This document shows positions 43,078-52,865 of a stretch of DNA of 64,000 nt, one piece after another. The DNA comes from Actinomyces trachealis (lineage in GTDB: Bacteria; Actinomycetota; Actinomycetes; Actinomycetales; Actinomycetaceae). Made by a program: the position numbers and the translations under genes. The stretch covers positions 930,001 to 994,000 of the forward strand of contig NZ_CP065027.1 of the NCBI RefSeq assembly GCF_015711475.1. Direction: 5' to 3'. The notes beneath the pieces were generated by a model. It saw nothing but the letters and a program-made list of their open reading frames with translations, was not told the DNA's origin and searched no databases. Numbering within the stretch: the first letter of the stretch is position 1; each line of letters begins with the position of its first letter.

Positions 43078-45483
43078 ATGAACCTTCGAGAAAGAGACCC
43101 AACGCAGATGTTCGACGACACCGAGGTCACCGCCGCGCAGGCCGTGATCGACAACGGCTCCTTCGGGAAGCGCGTTGTCCGCTTCGAGACCGGCCGCCTA
43201 GCCAAGCAGGCTGCCGGAAGTGCCATGGCCTACCTGGACGGTGAGACCGCCATCCTGTCGGCCACCACCGTGGGTAAGCACCCCAAAGACCAGTTCGACT
43301 TCTTCCCCCTCACCGTTGACGTGGAGGAGCGCCAGTACGCCGCGGGCCGCATCCCCGGCTCCTTCTTCCGCCGTGAGGGCCGCGCAGGCACCTCCGCCAT
43401 CCTGGCCTGCCGCCTCATCGACCGCCCGCTGCGCCCCTCCTTCGTCAAGGGCCTGCGCAACGAGGTCCAGGTGGTTGAGACCGTCCTGGCCATCCACCCC
43501 GACGACGCCTACGACGTCCTAGCCATCAACGCCGCCTCCATGTCCACCCAGATCGCGGGCCTGCCTTTCGCGGGCCCCGTCGCTGGCACCCGCCTGGCCC
43601 TGATCGATGGCCAGTGGGTGGCCTTCCCCCGTTACTCCGAGCTGGAACGCGCCACCTTCAACATGGTGGTGGCGGGCCGGGTCCTGGAAGACGGCGACGT
43701 CGCCATCATGATGGTGGAAGCTGGCGCCACCGAGAACGCCTGGAATCTCATTGCCAATGGGGCCACCGCCCCCACCGAGACGGTCGTAGCTGAGGCCCTT
43801 GAGGCCGCCAAGCCGCACATCAAGGCGCTATGCGAGGCGCAGATGGAGGTCGCTAAACACGCCTCTAAGCCCACCGCCGAGTTCCCCCTCTACCTGGACT
43901 ACTCAGACGAGCAGTACGCCGCTGTCGAGCAGGCCGCCCAGGCCCACGACCTCGCCGCCGCCATCGCCACCGAGGGCAAACATGCCCGAGACGAGGCCAT
44001 CGAGGCCGTACGCGACCAGGTCCTGGCCGACCTCGCTGAGCAGTTTGACACTGAGGAGGACCTCAAGGCCCTCAAGGCCGCCTTCCGCTCCGTCACCAAG
44101 AAGGTGGTCCGCCACCGTACCCTCACCGAGGGCGTGCGCATGGATGGCCGCGGTCTCAAGGACATCCGCACCCTGGGTGCGGAGGTAGAGGTGCTGCCCC
44201 GCGTGCACGGCTCCGCGATCTTCGAGCGCGGCGAGACCCAGATCCTGGGTGTCACCACCCTCAACATGCTGCGCATGGAGCAGCAGATCGACGACCTTTC
44301 GCCTATCACCCACAAGCGCTACATGCACCAGTACGTCTTCCCGCCTTTCTCCACCGGGGAGACCGGCCGCGTCGGTGCCCCCAAGCGCCGCGAGATCGGC
44401 CACGGCGCCTTGGCCGAGCGTGCGCTCGTGCCCGTGATCCCCAGCCGCGACGAATTCCCCTACGCCATCCGTCAGGTCTCCGAGGCACTCGGTTCTAACG
44501 GCTCGACGTCGATGGGCTCCGTGTGTGCCTCCACCCTGTCCCTGCTCAACGCTGGCGTGCCGCTGCGCGCGCCGGTGGCTGGCATCGCCATGGGCCTCAT
44601 GCACGAGGAGATCGACGGCGAGACCAAGTGGGCTACTCTGACTGACATCCTGGGTTCCGAGGACGCCTTCGGTGACATGGACTTCAAGGTCGCTGGCACA
44701 CGCGACTTCATCACCGCCCTCCAGCTGGACACCAAGCTTGACGGCCTCCCCTCCGAGGTGCTGGCCGGGGCACTGGGCCAGGCCCGCGACGCCCGCCTGT
44801 TTATCCTGGATGTCCTCAACCAGGCCATCGACGGCCCCGACGAGATGGCCCCCACGGCCCCGCGCGTCCTGACCGTCCGTATCCCGGTTGACAAGATTGG
44901 TGAGGTTATCGGCCCTAAGGGCAAGATGATTAACCAGATCCAGGAGGACACCGGCGCGGACCTGACCGTTGAGGACGACGGCACGGTCTATATTGGCGCC
45001 TCCGACGGCCCCTCCGCCGAGGCTGCCCGCGACGCCGTCAACGCCATCGCTAACCCGCAGATGCCGGAGATCGGTGAGCGCTTCGTGGGTACGGTCGTCA
45101 AGACCACCACCTTCGGCGCCTTCGTCTCCCTGTCCCCGGGCAAGGACGGCCTGCTCCACATCTCACAGATCCGCCGCCTGGTGGGCGGTAAGCGCGTGGA
45201 GAACGTCGAGGACGTGCTGGCCGTGGGCGACAAGGTCCAGGTTGAGCTAGCCGAGATCGACCAGCGCGGCAAGCTCTCCCTGCACGCGGTGCTCTCCGAC
45301 GAGCAGCTCGCCGCAGAGCAGGAGGCTAAGGCCGCCCGCTCCAGCGATGACGGCGAGGAGCACCCGCGCCGTGAGCGCCGTCCGCGCCGTGGGCGCAGCG
45401 AGGGTGAGGAGGGCGAGGAGCGTCCGCGCCGTCCGCGCCGCCGTCGCACCCGCACTGCTGAGGAGATCGCCACCGAGGAGTGA
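43078..45483 (+). CDS. pnp: Polyribonucleotide nucleotidyltransferase (PNPase)
   Basis: PNPase (801 aa) degrades RNA 3' to 5' with phosphate. Two RNase PH cores: the first with [20 protein letters not shown] and [15 protein letters not shown], the second (about 350-580) with [20 protein letters not shown] and [18 protein letters not shown]. Then KH ([20 protein letters not shown]) and S1 ([18 protein letters not shown]). The C-terminus adds about 60 residues rich in Arg, Glu and Pro, likely an RNA- or protein-binding tail. ATG 43078 is the first; ATG 43108 (MFDDTEV) is possible. Confidence 0.96.
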   Translation: MNLRERDPTQMFDDTEVTAAQAVIDNGSFGKRVVRFETGRLAKQAAGSAMAYLDGETAILSATTVGKHPKDQFDFFPLTVDVEERQYAAGRIPGSFFRREGRAGTSAILACRLIDRPLRPSFVKGLRNEVQVVETVLAIHPDDAYDVLAINAASMSTQIAGLPFAGPVAGTRLALIDGQWVAFPRYSELERATFNMVVAGRVLEDGDVAIMMVEAGATENAWNLIANGATAPTETVVAEALEAAKPHIKALCEAQMEVAKHASKPTAEFPLYLDYSDEQYAAVEQAAQAHDLAAAIATEGKHARDEAIEAVRDQVLADLAEQFDTEEDLKALKAAFRSVTKKVVRHRTLTEGVRMDGRGLKDIRTLGAEVEVLPRVHGSAIFERGETQILGVTTLNMLRMEQQIDDLSPITHKRYMHQYVFPPFSTGETGRVGAPKRREIGHGALAERALVPVIPSRDEFPYAIRQVSEALGSNGSTSMGSVCASTLSLLNAGVPLRAPVAGIAMGLMHEEIDGETKWATLTDILGSEDAFGDMDFKVAGTRDFITALQLDTKLDGLPSEVLAGALGQARDARLFILDVLNQAIDGPDEMAPTAPRVLTVRIPVDKIGEVIGPKGKMINQIQEDTGADLTVEDDGTVYIGASDGPSAEAARDAVNAIANPQMPEIGERFVGTVVKTTTFGAFVSLSPGKDGLLHISQIRRLVGGKRVENVEDVLAVGDKVQVELAEIDQRGKLSLHAVLSDEQLAAEQEAKAARSSDDGEEHPRRERRPRRGRSEGEEGEERPRRPRRRRTRTAEEIATEE

Positions 45484-45525
45484 CCTGGGCTGACGCTCCG
45501 TGCGTCGGAGCGAGTCAAGGAGCCA

Positions 45526-45555
45526 CGGGGCCGGTACCGGAAGGTGTCGGCCCCG
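45526..45555 (+). terminator. Hairpin after pnp
   Basis: CGGGGCCG (45526-45533) with CGGCCCCG (45548-45555), 14-nt loop, pyrimidine-rich tail. Another smaller stem GCTCCG/CGGAGC lies at 45496-45512. Confidence 0.6.
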
Positions 45556-45609
45556 CTCTCATCTGGCGCAAGTGAGACGGTCGACTGGGGATGGGTAAGC
45601 GGTGCCCGT

Positions 45610-45615
45610 TAAGCT
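45610..45615 (+). promoter_or_regulatory. -10 element of the M16 peptidase gene, leaderless arrangement
   Basis: TAAGCT ends 6 nt before the GTG at 45622; no Shine-Dalgarno. Confidence 0.6.
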
Positions 45616-45621
45616 CAGCCG

Positions 45622-47022
45622 GTGACAAATTTGCAGCCCAGCACCCCCAAGGCGGCCTCGACCGCTACCGGCACCACCGGCAGCGCCACCAACTACACCG
45701 AGCTAGAACTCACCCGTGGCCCAGCCGGGGCGCCCGGCACCGAGCTGAGTCTGCTGGACGACGGCGCAGTCCTGCGCCGATCCATCCTGCCTGGAGGCGT
45801 ACGCGTTATTACCGAGCACGTCCCAGGCCTACGTTCGGCAGCGATCGGCATGTGGCTCAGTGTTGGCAGCCGTGACGAGCAGCCGGGCCAGGAGGGCTCC
45901 ACCCACTTCCTTGAGCACCTCCTTTTCAAAGGGACCGCCAAGCGCGACGCCCGCGCCATCGCCGAGGCCTTCGACATGATTGGTGGCGAGTCCAACGCCG
46001 CCACCGCCAAGGAGCACACCTCCTACTACGCGCGCGTGCAGGGCCACGACGCCCTGACCGCCCTGGACGTCGTCACCGACATGGTCACCTCCTCCCTGCT
46101 GGATCCCGAGGAGGTGGAGACCGAGCGGGGCGTCATCATCTCCGAGCTGGCCTCCGCCGCCGACGACCCGGCCGACGTCGCCCACGAGACCTTCGCGAAG
46201 GCCGCCTTCGGTGTGGACACGCCCTTGGGACGGCCCATTGGTGGCACCCCGGAGAGCATTGCCGCCGTGCCGCGTGACGCCGTCTGGGAGCACTACAAGC
46301 GCACCTACGCCTCCGACACGCTGGTGGTGGCCGCTGCCGGAGCCGTTGACCACGAGGAGATCTGTGAGCGGGTTCTTTCCGACCTGGCTGAGGCGGGCTG
46401 GGACGACTCCGTCAGCGCCAGCCCCCGGCCCCGCCGTTTTGAGACTGAGCCCCTGCGACCGCTGCAGGTCCAGGACATCACCGTGCCACGCGAGACCGAA
46501 CAAGCCCACGTCTACCTGACCTGCCAGGGCATCCCTGTGCGCGATGACCGCCGCTGGGCCATCAGCGTGCTTACCACCATCCTGGGTGGGGGCATGTCCT
46601 CGCGCCTCTTCCAGGAGGTGCGTGAGCGCCGTGGCCTGGCCTACACAACCTATGCTTTCGACGTCTCCTACTCGGGGGCTGGAGCTTTCGGCATGTACGC
46701 GGGCTGTGCGCCGCGCGACGTGGACGAGGTCTGCGCCGTCATGATGGGGGAGTTTGAGAAGCTTGCCGAGCAGGGTGTCACTGAGCACGAGCTGACTCGG
46801 GCACGTGGTCAACTGACGGGATCCATGGTGCTGGGCGGGGAGGACTCGCTGGCCCGCATGGGGCGGCTGGGACGCGGCGAGGTGTCCACTGGGCGCCTGC
46901 GCTCCATGGACGAATCCGTGCGTCTGCTGGAGGCCGTGACTGTGGAAGACGTGCGCGCCGTCGCGACTTGGCTGGTGGAGCAGCAGCGCGCCCGGGTGCT
47001 CGTGGGCCCTGCGGGTTCCTGA
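45622..47022 (+). CDS. M16 family metallopeptidase
   Basis: A 466-residue M16B (processing-peptidase-like) protein. The inverted zinc motif HFLEH is present (about residue 95, STHFLEHLLFKGT), followed by the second glutamate region ESNAATAKEHTSYYARVQ. The second, inactive half is also in the same chain. The order pnp-M16-dapB is standard in actinobacteria. The first 45 residues are polar and variable. Substrate unknown; a cytosolic peptide-processing role is likely. Confidence 0.92.
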   Translation: MTNLQPSTPKAASTATGTTGSATNYTELELTRGPAGAPGTELSLLDDGAVLRRSILPGGVRVITEHVPGLRSAAIGMWLSVGSRDEQPGQEGSTHFLEHLLFKGTAKRDARAIAEAFDMIGGESNAATAKEHTSYYARVQGHDALTALDVVTDMVTSSLLDPEEVETERGVIISELASAADDPADVAHETFAKAAFGVDTPLGRPIGGTPESIAAVPRDAVWEHYKRTYASDTLVVAAAGAVDHEEICERVLSDLAEAGWDDSVSASPRPRRFETEPLRPLQVQDITVPRETEQAHVYLTCQGIPVRDDRRWAISVLTTILGGGMSSRLFQEVRERRGLAYTTYAFDVSYSGAGAFGMYAGCAPRDVDEVCAVMMGEFEKLAEQGVTEHELTRARGQLTGSMVLGGEDSLARMGRLGRGEVSTGRLRSMDESVRLLEAVTVEDVRAVATWLVEQQRARVLVGPAGS

Positions 47023-47131
47023 GGCGCCACTGGCGCAAAACCGCTCCACGGGTGCGGGAAAACGACCCCAGCCTGGTCGCCGTACGCAAGTCAAAGAGTG
47101 GGTAGGGACGACGCATCCGCCCACGGGGCCG

Positions 47132-47137
47132 TAAGGT
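47132..47137 (+). promoter_or_regulatory. -10 element of dapB, leaderless arrangement
   Basis: TAAGGT ends exactly 6 nt (GGCGCC) before the dapB ATG at 47144; no Shine-Dalgarno. Confidence 0.65.
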
Positions 47138-47143
47138 GGCGCC

Positions 47144-47896
47144 ATGACAATTCGCGTAGCAGTTATCGGCGCCGCCGGGCGCATGGGATCGACCGTCTGC
47201 CAGACGGTGGAAGACGCCGATGGCCTTGAACTCGTCGCCCGCCTCGACGCGGGCGACACCATCAGCACCGAGACCCTGGGCGGGGCCGACGTCGCCGTCG
47301 ACTTCACCGTGCCCACCGTCACCGAGGCCAACGTCCACGCCCTCATCGACGCCGGTGTCGACGTCGTCGTCGGCACCACCGGCTGGAACGAGGAGTCCTA
47401 CGGGCGCGTGCGCGAGCACCTGGCCCGCCCCGAGGCCGCCGGACGCAGCGTCCTCATCGCCCCCAACTTCGCCCTCTCCGCGGTGCTGTCCATGCGCTTC
47501 GCCGCCTTGGCCGCCCCCTACTTCGAGTCCGTCGAGGTCATCGAGCTGCACCACCCGAACAAGGTCGACGCCCCCTCCGGCACGGCCGTCGCCACCGCGC
47601 AGGCCGTCGCCGCCGCCCGCGCCGCCGCCGGCGTCGCCCCCTCGCCCGACGCCACCGAGTCCGACCCGCTGGGCGCGCGCGGCGGCCTCGTCGACGGCGT
47701 CCACGTCCACGCGGTGCGCCTGCGGGGCCTGACCGCCCACGAGGAGGTCGTGCTCGGCAACCCCGGTGAGCAGCTGACCCTGCGCACCGACTCCTTCGAC
47801 CGCTCCAGCTTCATGCCCGGCGTGGTCCTGGCCGTGCGGGAGATCGGCTCCCGCGAGGGCCTCACGATCGGCCTGGGGCCCCTCATCAACCTCTGA
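47144..47896 (+). CDS. dapB: 4-hydroxy-tetrahydrodipicolinate reductase
   Basis: DapB (250 aa) reduces HTPA to tetrahydrodipicolinate in lysine and diaminopimelate synthesis. NAD(P) motif VIGAAGRMGSTVCQTV at the N-terminus; catalytic segment ELHHPNKVDAPSGTA (about 142-156), with His-His and Lys in place. Its pathway partner dapA is 2 kb downstream, with unrelated genes between. GC content in this gene is notably high even for the window. Confidence 0.96.
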   Translation: MTIRVAVIGAAGRMGSTVCQTVEDADGLELVARLDAGDTISTETLGGADVAVDFTVPTVTEANVHALIDAGVDVVVGTTGWNEESYGRVREHLARPEAAGRSVLIAPNFALSAVLSMRFAALAAPYFESVEVIELHHPNKVDAPSGTAVATAQAVAAARAAAGVAPSPDATESDPLGARGGLVDGVHVHAVRLRGLTAHEEVVLGNPGEQLTLRTDSFDRSSFMPGVVLAVREIGSREGLTIGLGPLINL

Positions 47897-47958
47897 GACT
47901 CCCGCGCCCCGCCTCGGTCGGCTCGGTGTCGTCCTCGCGGGTGACCGGACAATGAGCG

Positions 47959-48540
47959 TCAGTCGCCGAGCGCCGCGATCGCGCGAGCGCAGGCGGCGGT
48001 CGCCTCGTCGACCCAGTCGGGGATCTCTCCGCCCAGGTAGGGGCGAACCAGGCCGTAGGGGCACTGCCTGGTGGCAGCATGGAGCAGAGTGATCCTGGGT
48101 GCGTCAGCCGCTTCGTACCGCCTGCGTGCCAGCTCCTGCGAGACGGCGTTGACCTCATCATTGATGGCGGAGGACTCTGCTCGCAGCACCTCGGGAGCCG
48201 TGCGGACCAGCTCGGCGTGCCGGTACAGCGTCATGGCGCGCGCCTGGGCCGGATGCTCACGGCAGTAAAGCGGGGGGTGCAGCGCCGCGGCCACGACGGC
48301 GTCGGTGGCAGGCTCGGTGTGACAGGCGGCGACGAAGCCCTGCTGGAAGTCCCGCACGCAGCGCAGCCACAGACTGACGAGCAGCACCTCGCGCGAGGCG
48401 AAGCGGTGATAGACCGAGCCGATGGGCGCGCCCGCCTCGTGAGCGATCTCGGCGATCGTCGCGCTTGTGCCGCGGGTGAGGACGACCCGGGCAGCGGCGT
48501 CGAGGATCGCGTCGACGCTGAACTTCTCGGGCCTGGCCAT
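47959..48540 (-). CDS. TetR family transcriptional regulator
   Basis: A 193-residue TetR-type repressor. The helix-turn-helix is near the N-terminus: SATIAEIAHEAGAPIGSVYH with FASREVLL after it. The C-terminal ligand domain is not informative. ATG 48540 is adopted; GTG 48558 is in frame. Its start codon overlaps, in antisense, the start of the next gene, so there is no room for a normal divergent promoter. Confidence 0.88.
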   Translation of the reverse strand: MARPEKFSVDAILDAAARVVLTRGTSATIAEIAHEAGAPIGSVYHRFASREVLLVSLWLRCVRDFQQGFVAACHTEPATDAVVAAALHPPLYCREHPAQARAMTLYRHAELVRTAPEVLRAESSAINDEVNAVSQELARRRYEAADAPRITLLHAATRQCPYGLVRPYLGGEIPDWVDEATAACARAIAALGD

Positions 48541-48964
48541 GCTGGCTGGGGTCGACACGGGATTCGCGTACGCCGACCTCTACCGTGATGGCGGCACCGG
48601 TACCCTCTACGTCCTGGGCCTTGAGGCGGTGCAGCTCGGGGCGGCAGCACTGTGCCTGGGATTGTGCTACCCCTGGGGCGAGCGGGTGCCGAGCTGGGTG
48701 CCGGGGCTCGGTGGGCGCGTGCTGCCCCGCCTGCTGCCGCTCGTCGTCGGCGCAGCGGGGAACGCAGTGCTGTACCTCGTCATCGGCAGCACGCTGCTGC
48801 GCTTCAGCAGCCGGTGGTTGGGGCTGTCGGAGGGGTGGACGCCCACCGACGGCATGAGCGCCGGCGCGGTTTCCGTCCTGGCGACCGCCTACGCGCCCAT
48901 GCTCATCTGGCCCGTCGCACTGACCGTCGCACTGGTCGGCTACTGGAAGCGGCGCGCTGGATGA
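48539..48964 (+). CDS. Small membrane protein, probably 5'-truncated
   Basis: A 141-residue frame from ATG 48539 (MLAGVDTGFAYADLYRDGGT), with about three membrane segments (YVLGLEAVQLGAAALCLGL, LLPLVVGAAGNAVLYLVIGS, PMLIWPVALTVALVGYW). Similar actinobacterial membrane proteins, as I recall them, have one more segment before the point where this begins. The start codon overlaps the TetR start codon on the other strand. This suggests that the 5' end and both promoters were lost in a rearrangement. Function unknown. Confidence 0.55.
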   Translation: MLAGVDTGFAYADLYRDGGTGTLYVLGLEAVQLGAAALCLGLCYPWGERVPSWVPGLGGRVLPRLLPLVVGAAGNAVLYLVIGSTLLRFSSRWLGLSEGWTPTDGMSAGAVSVLATAYAPMLIWPVALTVALVGYWKRRAG

Positions 48965-49142
48965 GCAGTGAGGTCATCCGCGGGCTTGCAGCAGTGCGAG
49001 CAGGGTCCGTTCCGGCCCAGCGTGCTCGCCACGCCACGGGGCGCACACCTACGGTAGGGCGATCCAACAGTCCTGGGTGACTCCTGCGCCCACAAGCAGC
49101 TCATGGCGGGAGTCAACGAGTTCCAGGCCTGCGGTGCAGTCG

Positions 49143-49877
49143 CTACAGCTCGGCCAGCCACAGCTCCTCGGTGACGCCCTGGCCCACCGGCAGCAGCCGG
49201 TGGGAGGCGGTGCGCTCCAGCCCCGCACCGGACAGGAAGGCCGCCAGGGACTCGTCACCGCGCAGTGCCCACACGAGCAGGACCCGCGCCCCGTCCTCGC
49301 GTGCCAGGACGCCGGCCGCCGCGAGCAGCCGTGAGCCGTGGCCCTGGCGCTGACGCTCCGGCAGCACGCCCAGCGCCGTCACCTCCGCGGCCGCCTGCGC
49401 GGGCTGCCCGGCGGGGGAGCCGTCGTCGTGGACGAGCGCGCCCTGGGTCGGGGCGAGTCCCACGAGGCCGACGACCTCCCCGTCGCTAGCGGCCACGAGC
49501 ACGTGGTGGGCGGGCGACGGGGGCTCGGTCACCGCCTGCTCCCATCCGGCCGCCAGCACCGGGGGCGCCACCATCGCCGCGATCCCCTCCGGCAGGGCGG
49601 CGCCGTCATGCTCACCGGCGTGCGCCGCGGACAGTGAGGCGAGCATGGTCGCGGCGTGCACGCGGCCCAGGGCCTCCAGGTCGCCGCCCGATGCTGGGCG
49701 CACGAACATCCCGGCCCGCCGTGGGCGCTCGGCCCGCAGGTCCCCGTGCGCCGGGGCACTCAGACCCGCGTCCGCAGCCGTGGAGAAGACCGAGGGCAGG
49801 GATGGTACGGACACGGATGGAAGCCCGCTCACGGTGGGGGAGGTGCCGGGGTCTGCGGGGGAGCCGGAGGTCGTCAT
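49143..49877 (-). CDS. GNAT family N-acetyltransferase
   Basis: A 244-residue protein with a disordered Ser/Pro/Ala-rich N-terminus (about 55 residues) and a GNAT domain beginning MFVRPASGGDLEALGRVHAA. Acetyl-CoA motif A is present: TALGVLPERQRQGHGSRLLA. The end is AAFLSGAGLERTASHRLLPV. The -10 six bases before ATG 49877 supports the long start. Substrate unknown. The gap from 48965 to 49142 has no gene I can support. Confidence 0.85.
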   Translation of the reverse strand: MTTSGSPADPGTSPTVSGLPSVSVPSLPSVFSTAADAGLSAPAHGDLRAERPRRAGMFVRPASGGDLEALGRVHAATMLASLSAAHAGEHDGAALPEGIAAMVAPPVLAAGWEQAVTEPPSPAHHVLVAASDGEVVGLVGLAPTQGALVHDDGSPAGQPAQAAAEVTALGVLPERQRQGHGSRLLAAAGVLAREDGARVLLVWALRGDESLAAFLSGAGLERTASHRLLPVGQGVTEELWLAEL

Positions 49878-49883
49878 GCCCGC

Positions 49884-49889
49884 AGCCTA
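49884..49889 (-). promoter_or_regulatory. -10 element of the GNAT gene, leaderless arrangement
   Basis: TAGGCT on the minus strand, 6 nt before the ATG at 49877. It is the same hexamer as the one before dapA on the opposite strand. Confidence 0.55.
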
Positions 49890-49953
49890 TGCGCACCCGC
49901 GCGGCCCCCGATCCGGACTCTCGCACCCCTCCTGCGGCCCGGGGGTCGGAGTG

Positions 49954-49959
49954 TAGGCT
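49954..49959 (+). promoter_or_regulatory. -10 element of dapA, leaderless arrangement
   Basis: TAGGCT ends 6 nt (GCCGCC) before the dapA ATG at 49966; no Shine-Dalgarno. Confidence 0.65.
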
Positions 49960-49965
49960 GCCGCC

Positions 49966-50862
49966 ATGAGCGCACTTCCTTCCCGGTCCTTCGGCTCCGT
50001 TGGCGTCGCCATGGTCACGCCCTTCCACCAGGACGGCTCCATCGACGTCGAGGCCGCCCAAGCGCTGGCTGTCAGTCTTGTCGACGACGGCGCCGACCTT
50101 ATCCTCCTGGCCGGCACCACCGGGGAGGCCCCCACCACCCACCTGCCCGAGAAGCAGACGCTCCTGCGCGAGGTCAAGGACGCCCTCGCCGGACGCGCCA
50201 TGCTCATGGCCGGCGTCGGCTCCAATGACACCGCCCACGCCGTGCGCATCGGCATCGGCTCTCAGGAGGCGGGCGGCGAGGCCCTGCTCATCAACGCCCC
50301 CTACTACAACCGCCCCAGCCAGGAAGGCGTCTATCAGCACATCATGGCAGTGGTGGAAGCCACCGATTTGCCCGTCATGCTCTACGACATCCCCGGTCGC
50401 ACCGGCGTCAAAATTGAGGACGCTACCCTGGACCGCCTGGCGGCCCACGAGCGGATCCTGGCTGTCAAGGACGCCACCGGGGACGTCGAGCAAGGCTTCG
50501 AGCGCATGGAGCGCACCGGCCTGGAGTACTACTCCGGCGACGACGGCCTCAACTTCGCCTGGCTCGCCCACGGCGCCAGCGGCGTCGTCTCTGTGGTGGC
50601 CCATGCGGACGCCCACTCCTGGCGCGAGATGATCCAGGAGGTCGACGCCGGGGACCTTTCCGGTGCCCGGGCCGTGGCTCAGCGCATGCGTCCACTAGTG
50701 CGGGCCATTATGGGGGGCGGTCAGGGCGCTGTCATGGCCAAGGAGGCGCTGTTCCTGCAGGGCCGCCTGCCCAGCGCTAACCTGCGCCTGCCACTGGTAC
50801 GCGCCTCTGAGAAGGAGATCACTGCCTTGCGTGAGACCCTGGAAGTCTGCAACCTGCTCTGA
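49966..50862 (+). CDS. dapA: 4-hydroxy-tetrahydrodipicolinate synthase
   Basis: DapA (298 aa) condenses pyruvate with aspartate semialdehyde, the first step of the lysine/DAP branch. Visible: GTTGEAPTT, the Tyr-containing YYNRPSQEGVYQH, and the Schiff-base Lys in ILAVKDATGD. In most actinobacteria an RNase J gene follows dapA; here a convergent acyl-CoA ligase does, so the neighbourhood has been rearranged. Confidence 0.96.
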   Translation: MSALPSRSFGSVGVAMVTPFHQDGSIDVEAAQALAVSLVDDGADLILLAGTTGEAPTTHLPEKQTLLREVKDALAGRAMLMAGVGSNDTAHAVRIGIGSQEAGGEALLINAPYYNRPSQEGVYQHIMAVVEATDLPVMLYDIPGRTGVKIEDATLDRLAAHERILAVKDATGDVEQGFERMERTGLEYYSGDDGLNFAWLAHGASGVVSVVAHADAHSWREMIQEVDAGDLSGARAVAQRMRPLVRAIMGGGQGAVMAKEALFLQGRLPSANLRLPLVRASEKEITALRETLEVCNLL

Positions 50863-50907
50863 GGCAGACTGGTTATGGGGCGGCAAGCAGTCTTCTCCTA
50901 AGCAGGT

Positions 50908-52752
50908 TCAGACGCTTGGTTTGTTGGGACGAGACTGGTCAAAGCCACCACGCTCAGCCAGGTCCTCGACCTTACTCAGCGTCTGAGACACTTTGGCCAA
51001 CAGCTCCTCACGCACCACCCGGCGCATCACCTTGCCAATCTGCGAGCGCGGCAGCTCTGTCAGGATCGCGATCTGCTTGGGCAGGGCGTAGTGAGAGATG
51101 GTCTTCTCCGCCCAGGCCCGCACCTGCTCCAAGGTCACCGTCTGGCCCTCGTGCGGCACGATCGCCGCCACCACAGACTCATCCCCGGAAGCCCCGGGCA
51201 GTCCCACCACGGCCACGTCCGCGACCTGCGGCATGGAGCGCACGGCTTTCTCCACCTCTGTGGGGTAGACGTTGAAGCCACCGGAGATGATCAGCTCCTT
51301 GCGGCGGTCAGCCATCACGTAGAAGCCGTCTTCTGCCTGGCGGGCCAGATCGCCCGTACGCAGCCACCCACCAGGCAGCATCACCGCCTCAGTCTCCTCC
51401 GGGTTATCCCAATACCCAGTAAAGACCTGCGGCCCACGGGCCACCAGCTCACCCACCTCACCTGGTGCGACCTCAACCTCCGGGTTCTCCGGGTCAATGA
51501 GACGCACATCGGTAGACGGGTAGGGCACGCCGAGCGCGCCAGCACGCCGCTCCGGGGAGATCGGGTTGCCCAGCAGGATAGGGGAGGCCTCAGTCATGCC
51601 GTAGCCCTCAATGATCACCCCGCCCGTGAGTTCCTCCCAGGAGGCGGCCACCTGCGCGGGCGTCGCTGCCGCACCACACACCGCCACCTTGCAGGAGGAC
51701 AGGTCCACACCACTGTCAGCTGCCTTGGTGGCGATCCGCTCAAACATGACCGGCACGCCCGGGAAGAAGGTGCAGCCACGGCGTCGCCAGGCCTGCAGCA
51801 CCAGGTCAGCGCTGAACTTGGGCAGAACCACCTGCGTGGCGGCCAGGCCCACCGCGCACAGCAAGCACAGGGACAGGCCGAAGGCATGGAAGAAGGGCAG
51901 CACCGAGTAGAAGGTCTCCTGACCCTGCTCAGTGACCTGACTGGCCCACGCCAGGCTCATCTCCGCGTTGGACCGGAGGTTCGCGTGCGTGAGCTTGACA
52001 GCCTTGGGGGTGCCGGTGGTGCCACCGGTGTGCAGCAGCACGGCCACGTCATCGACCTGCGGCTGAGGGTGGGAGGTGGCTAGGGGTGGGCAGGACTCAA
52101 CCAGGTCGTCCCAGGAGGCGACCCCCACAGGCACCTGCCCGCGCAGCTCAGAACGCTGCGCCCGGGCTGCCGCCAGCGGGAGCCGCAGCGCAAAGCGGCT
52201 GGTCCAGGGCAGTCCACGTGACAGATCGACGGCGTAGACCGCGAGCCCACCGAGCCCAGCAGCCCCCAGTGAACCGGTGGCCCGGGTGAGCTTGTCCAGC
52301 GTCTTCTCCCAGGCGATCACCACCCGTCCGCCGTGCAGCTCCATCTGCTCGCGCAGCTGCGCAGCCGGGGCTAGGGGATTGTGCTCAGCCAGGATCGCGC
52401 CAATCCGCCAAACGGCGTAGGCCAGCACCACATGCTGGGGGCAGTTGGGCAGGACCACCGCCACGACGTCACCCTTGGAGACTCCGGCGCGGCGCAGGGC
52501 CTCGGCGGCGCGAGAAACCTGGTCAGAGAGTTCGGTGTAGGTGGTGGTGGCGCCCATGAAGTCGATGGCTATCCGCTCGGGGAAGCGGCGAGAGGCCTGT
52601 GCCAGCATCTCCGGCAGCGGCATGGTCACCGGGGCGATCACGGAGGGGACGCCGGGGGCGTAGTGGGGGCGCTGGTACTGGCTGGCTGAGCCGTCCTGCT
52701 GGGATCGCTCTGACGCTGCGGAGGTGGGGCTGACGTCGTCGGCGCTGCTCAC
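50908..52752 (-). CDS. fadD: Long-chain fatty acid--CoA ligase
   Basis: An AMP-forming acyl-CoA synthetase (614 aa) that activates fatty acids via acyl-AMP. The P-loop-like motif LLHTGGTTGTPKAVKLTH and the A8-type GYWDNPEETEAVMLPGGWLR region are clear, as is the C-terminal catalytic Lys region LPRSQIGKVMRRVVRE. GTG 52752 is chosen for its AAGGGAG Shine-Dalgarno. It converges with dapA. It might equally act on shorter or branched acids. Confidence 0.9.
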   Translation of the reverse strand: MSSADDVSPTSAASERSQQDGSASQYQRPHYAPGVPSVIAPVTMPLPEMLAQASRRFPERIAIDFMGATTTYTELSDQVSRAAEALRRAGVSKGDVVAVVLPNCPQHVVLAYAVWRIGAILAEHNPLAPAAQLREQMELHGGRVVIAWEKTLDKLTRATGSLGAAGLGGLAVYAVDLSRGLPWTSRFALRLPLAAARAQRSELRGQVPVGVASWDDLVESCPPLATSHPQPQVDDVAVLLHTGGTTGTPKAVKLTHANLRSNAEMSLAWASQVTEQGQETFYSVLPFFHAFGLSLCLLCAVGLAATQVVLPKFSADLVLQAWRRRGCTFFPGVPVMFERIATKAADSGVDLSSCKVAVCGAAATPAQVAASWEELTGGVIIEGYGMTEASPILLGNPISPERRAGALGVPYPSTDVRLIDPENPEVEVAPGEVGELVARGPQVFTGYWDNPEETEAVMLPGGWLRTGDLARQAEDGFYVMADRRKELIISGGFNVYPTEVEKAVRSMPQVADVAVVGLPGASGDESVVAAIVPHEGQTVTLEQVRAWAEKTISHYALPKQIAILTELPRSQIGKVMRRVVREELLAKVSQTLSKVEDLAERGGFDQSRPNKPSV

Positions 52753-52865
52753 GTTGACTCCCTTGGAGGGGTGGGGACCTCCCACTCAGATGGGGCGGGA
52801 GACTGCCAAATAAAACCTACGTAACCGTAACCTACGGTGGCGTAGGTGACTAGCAGCATACGCCG

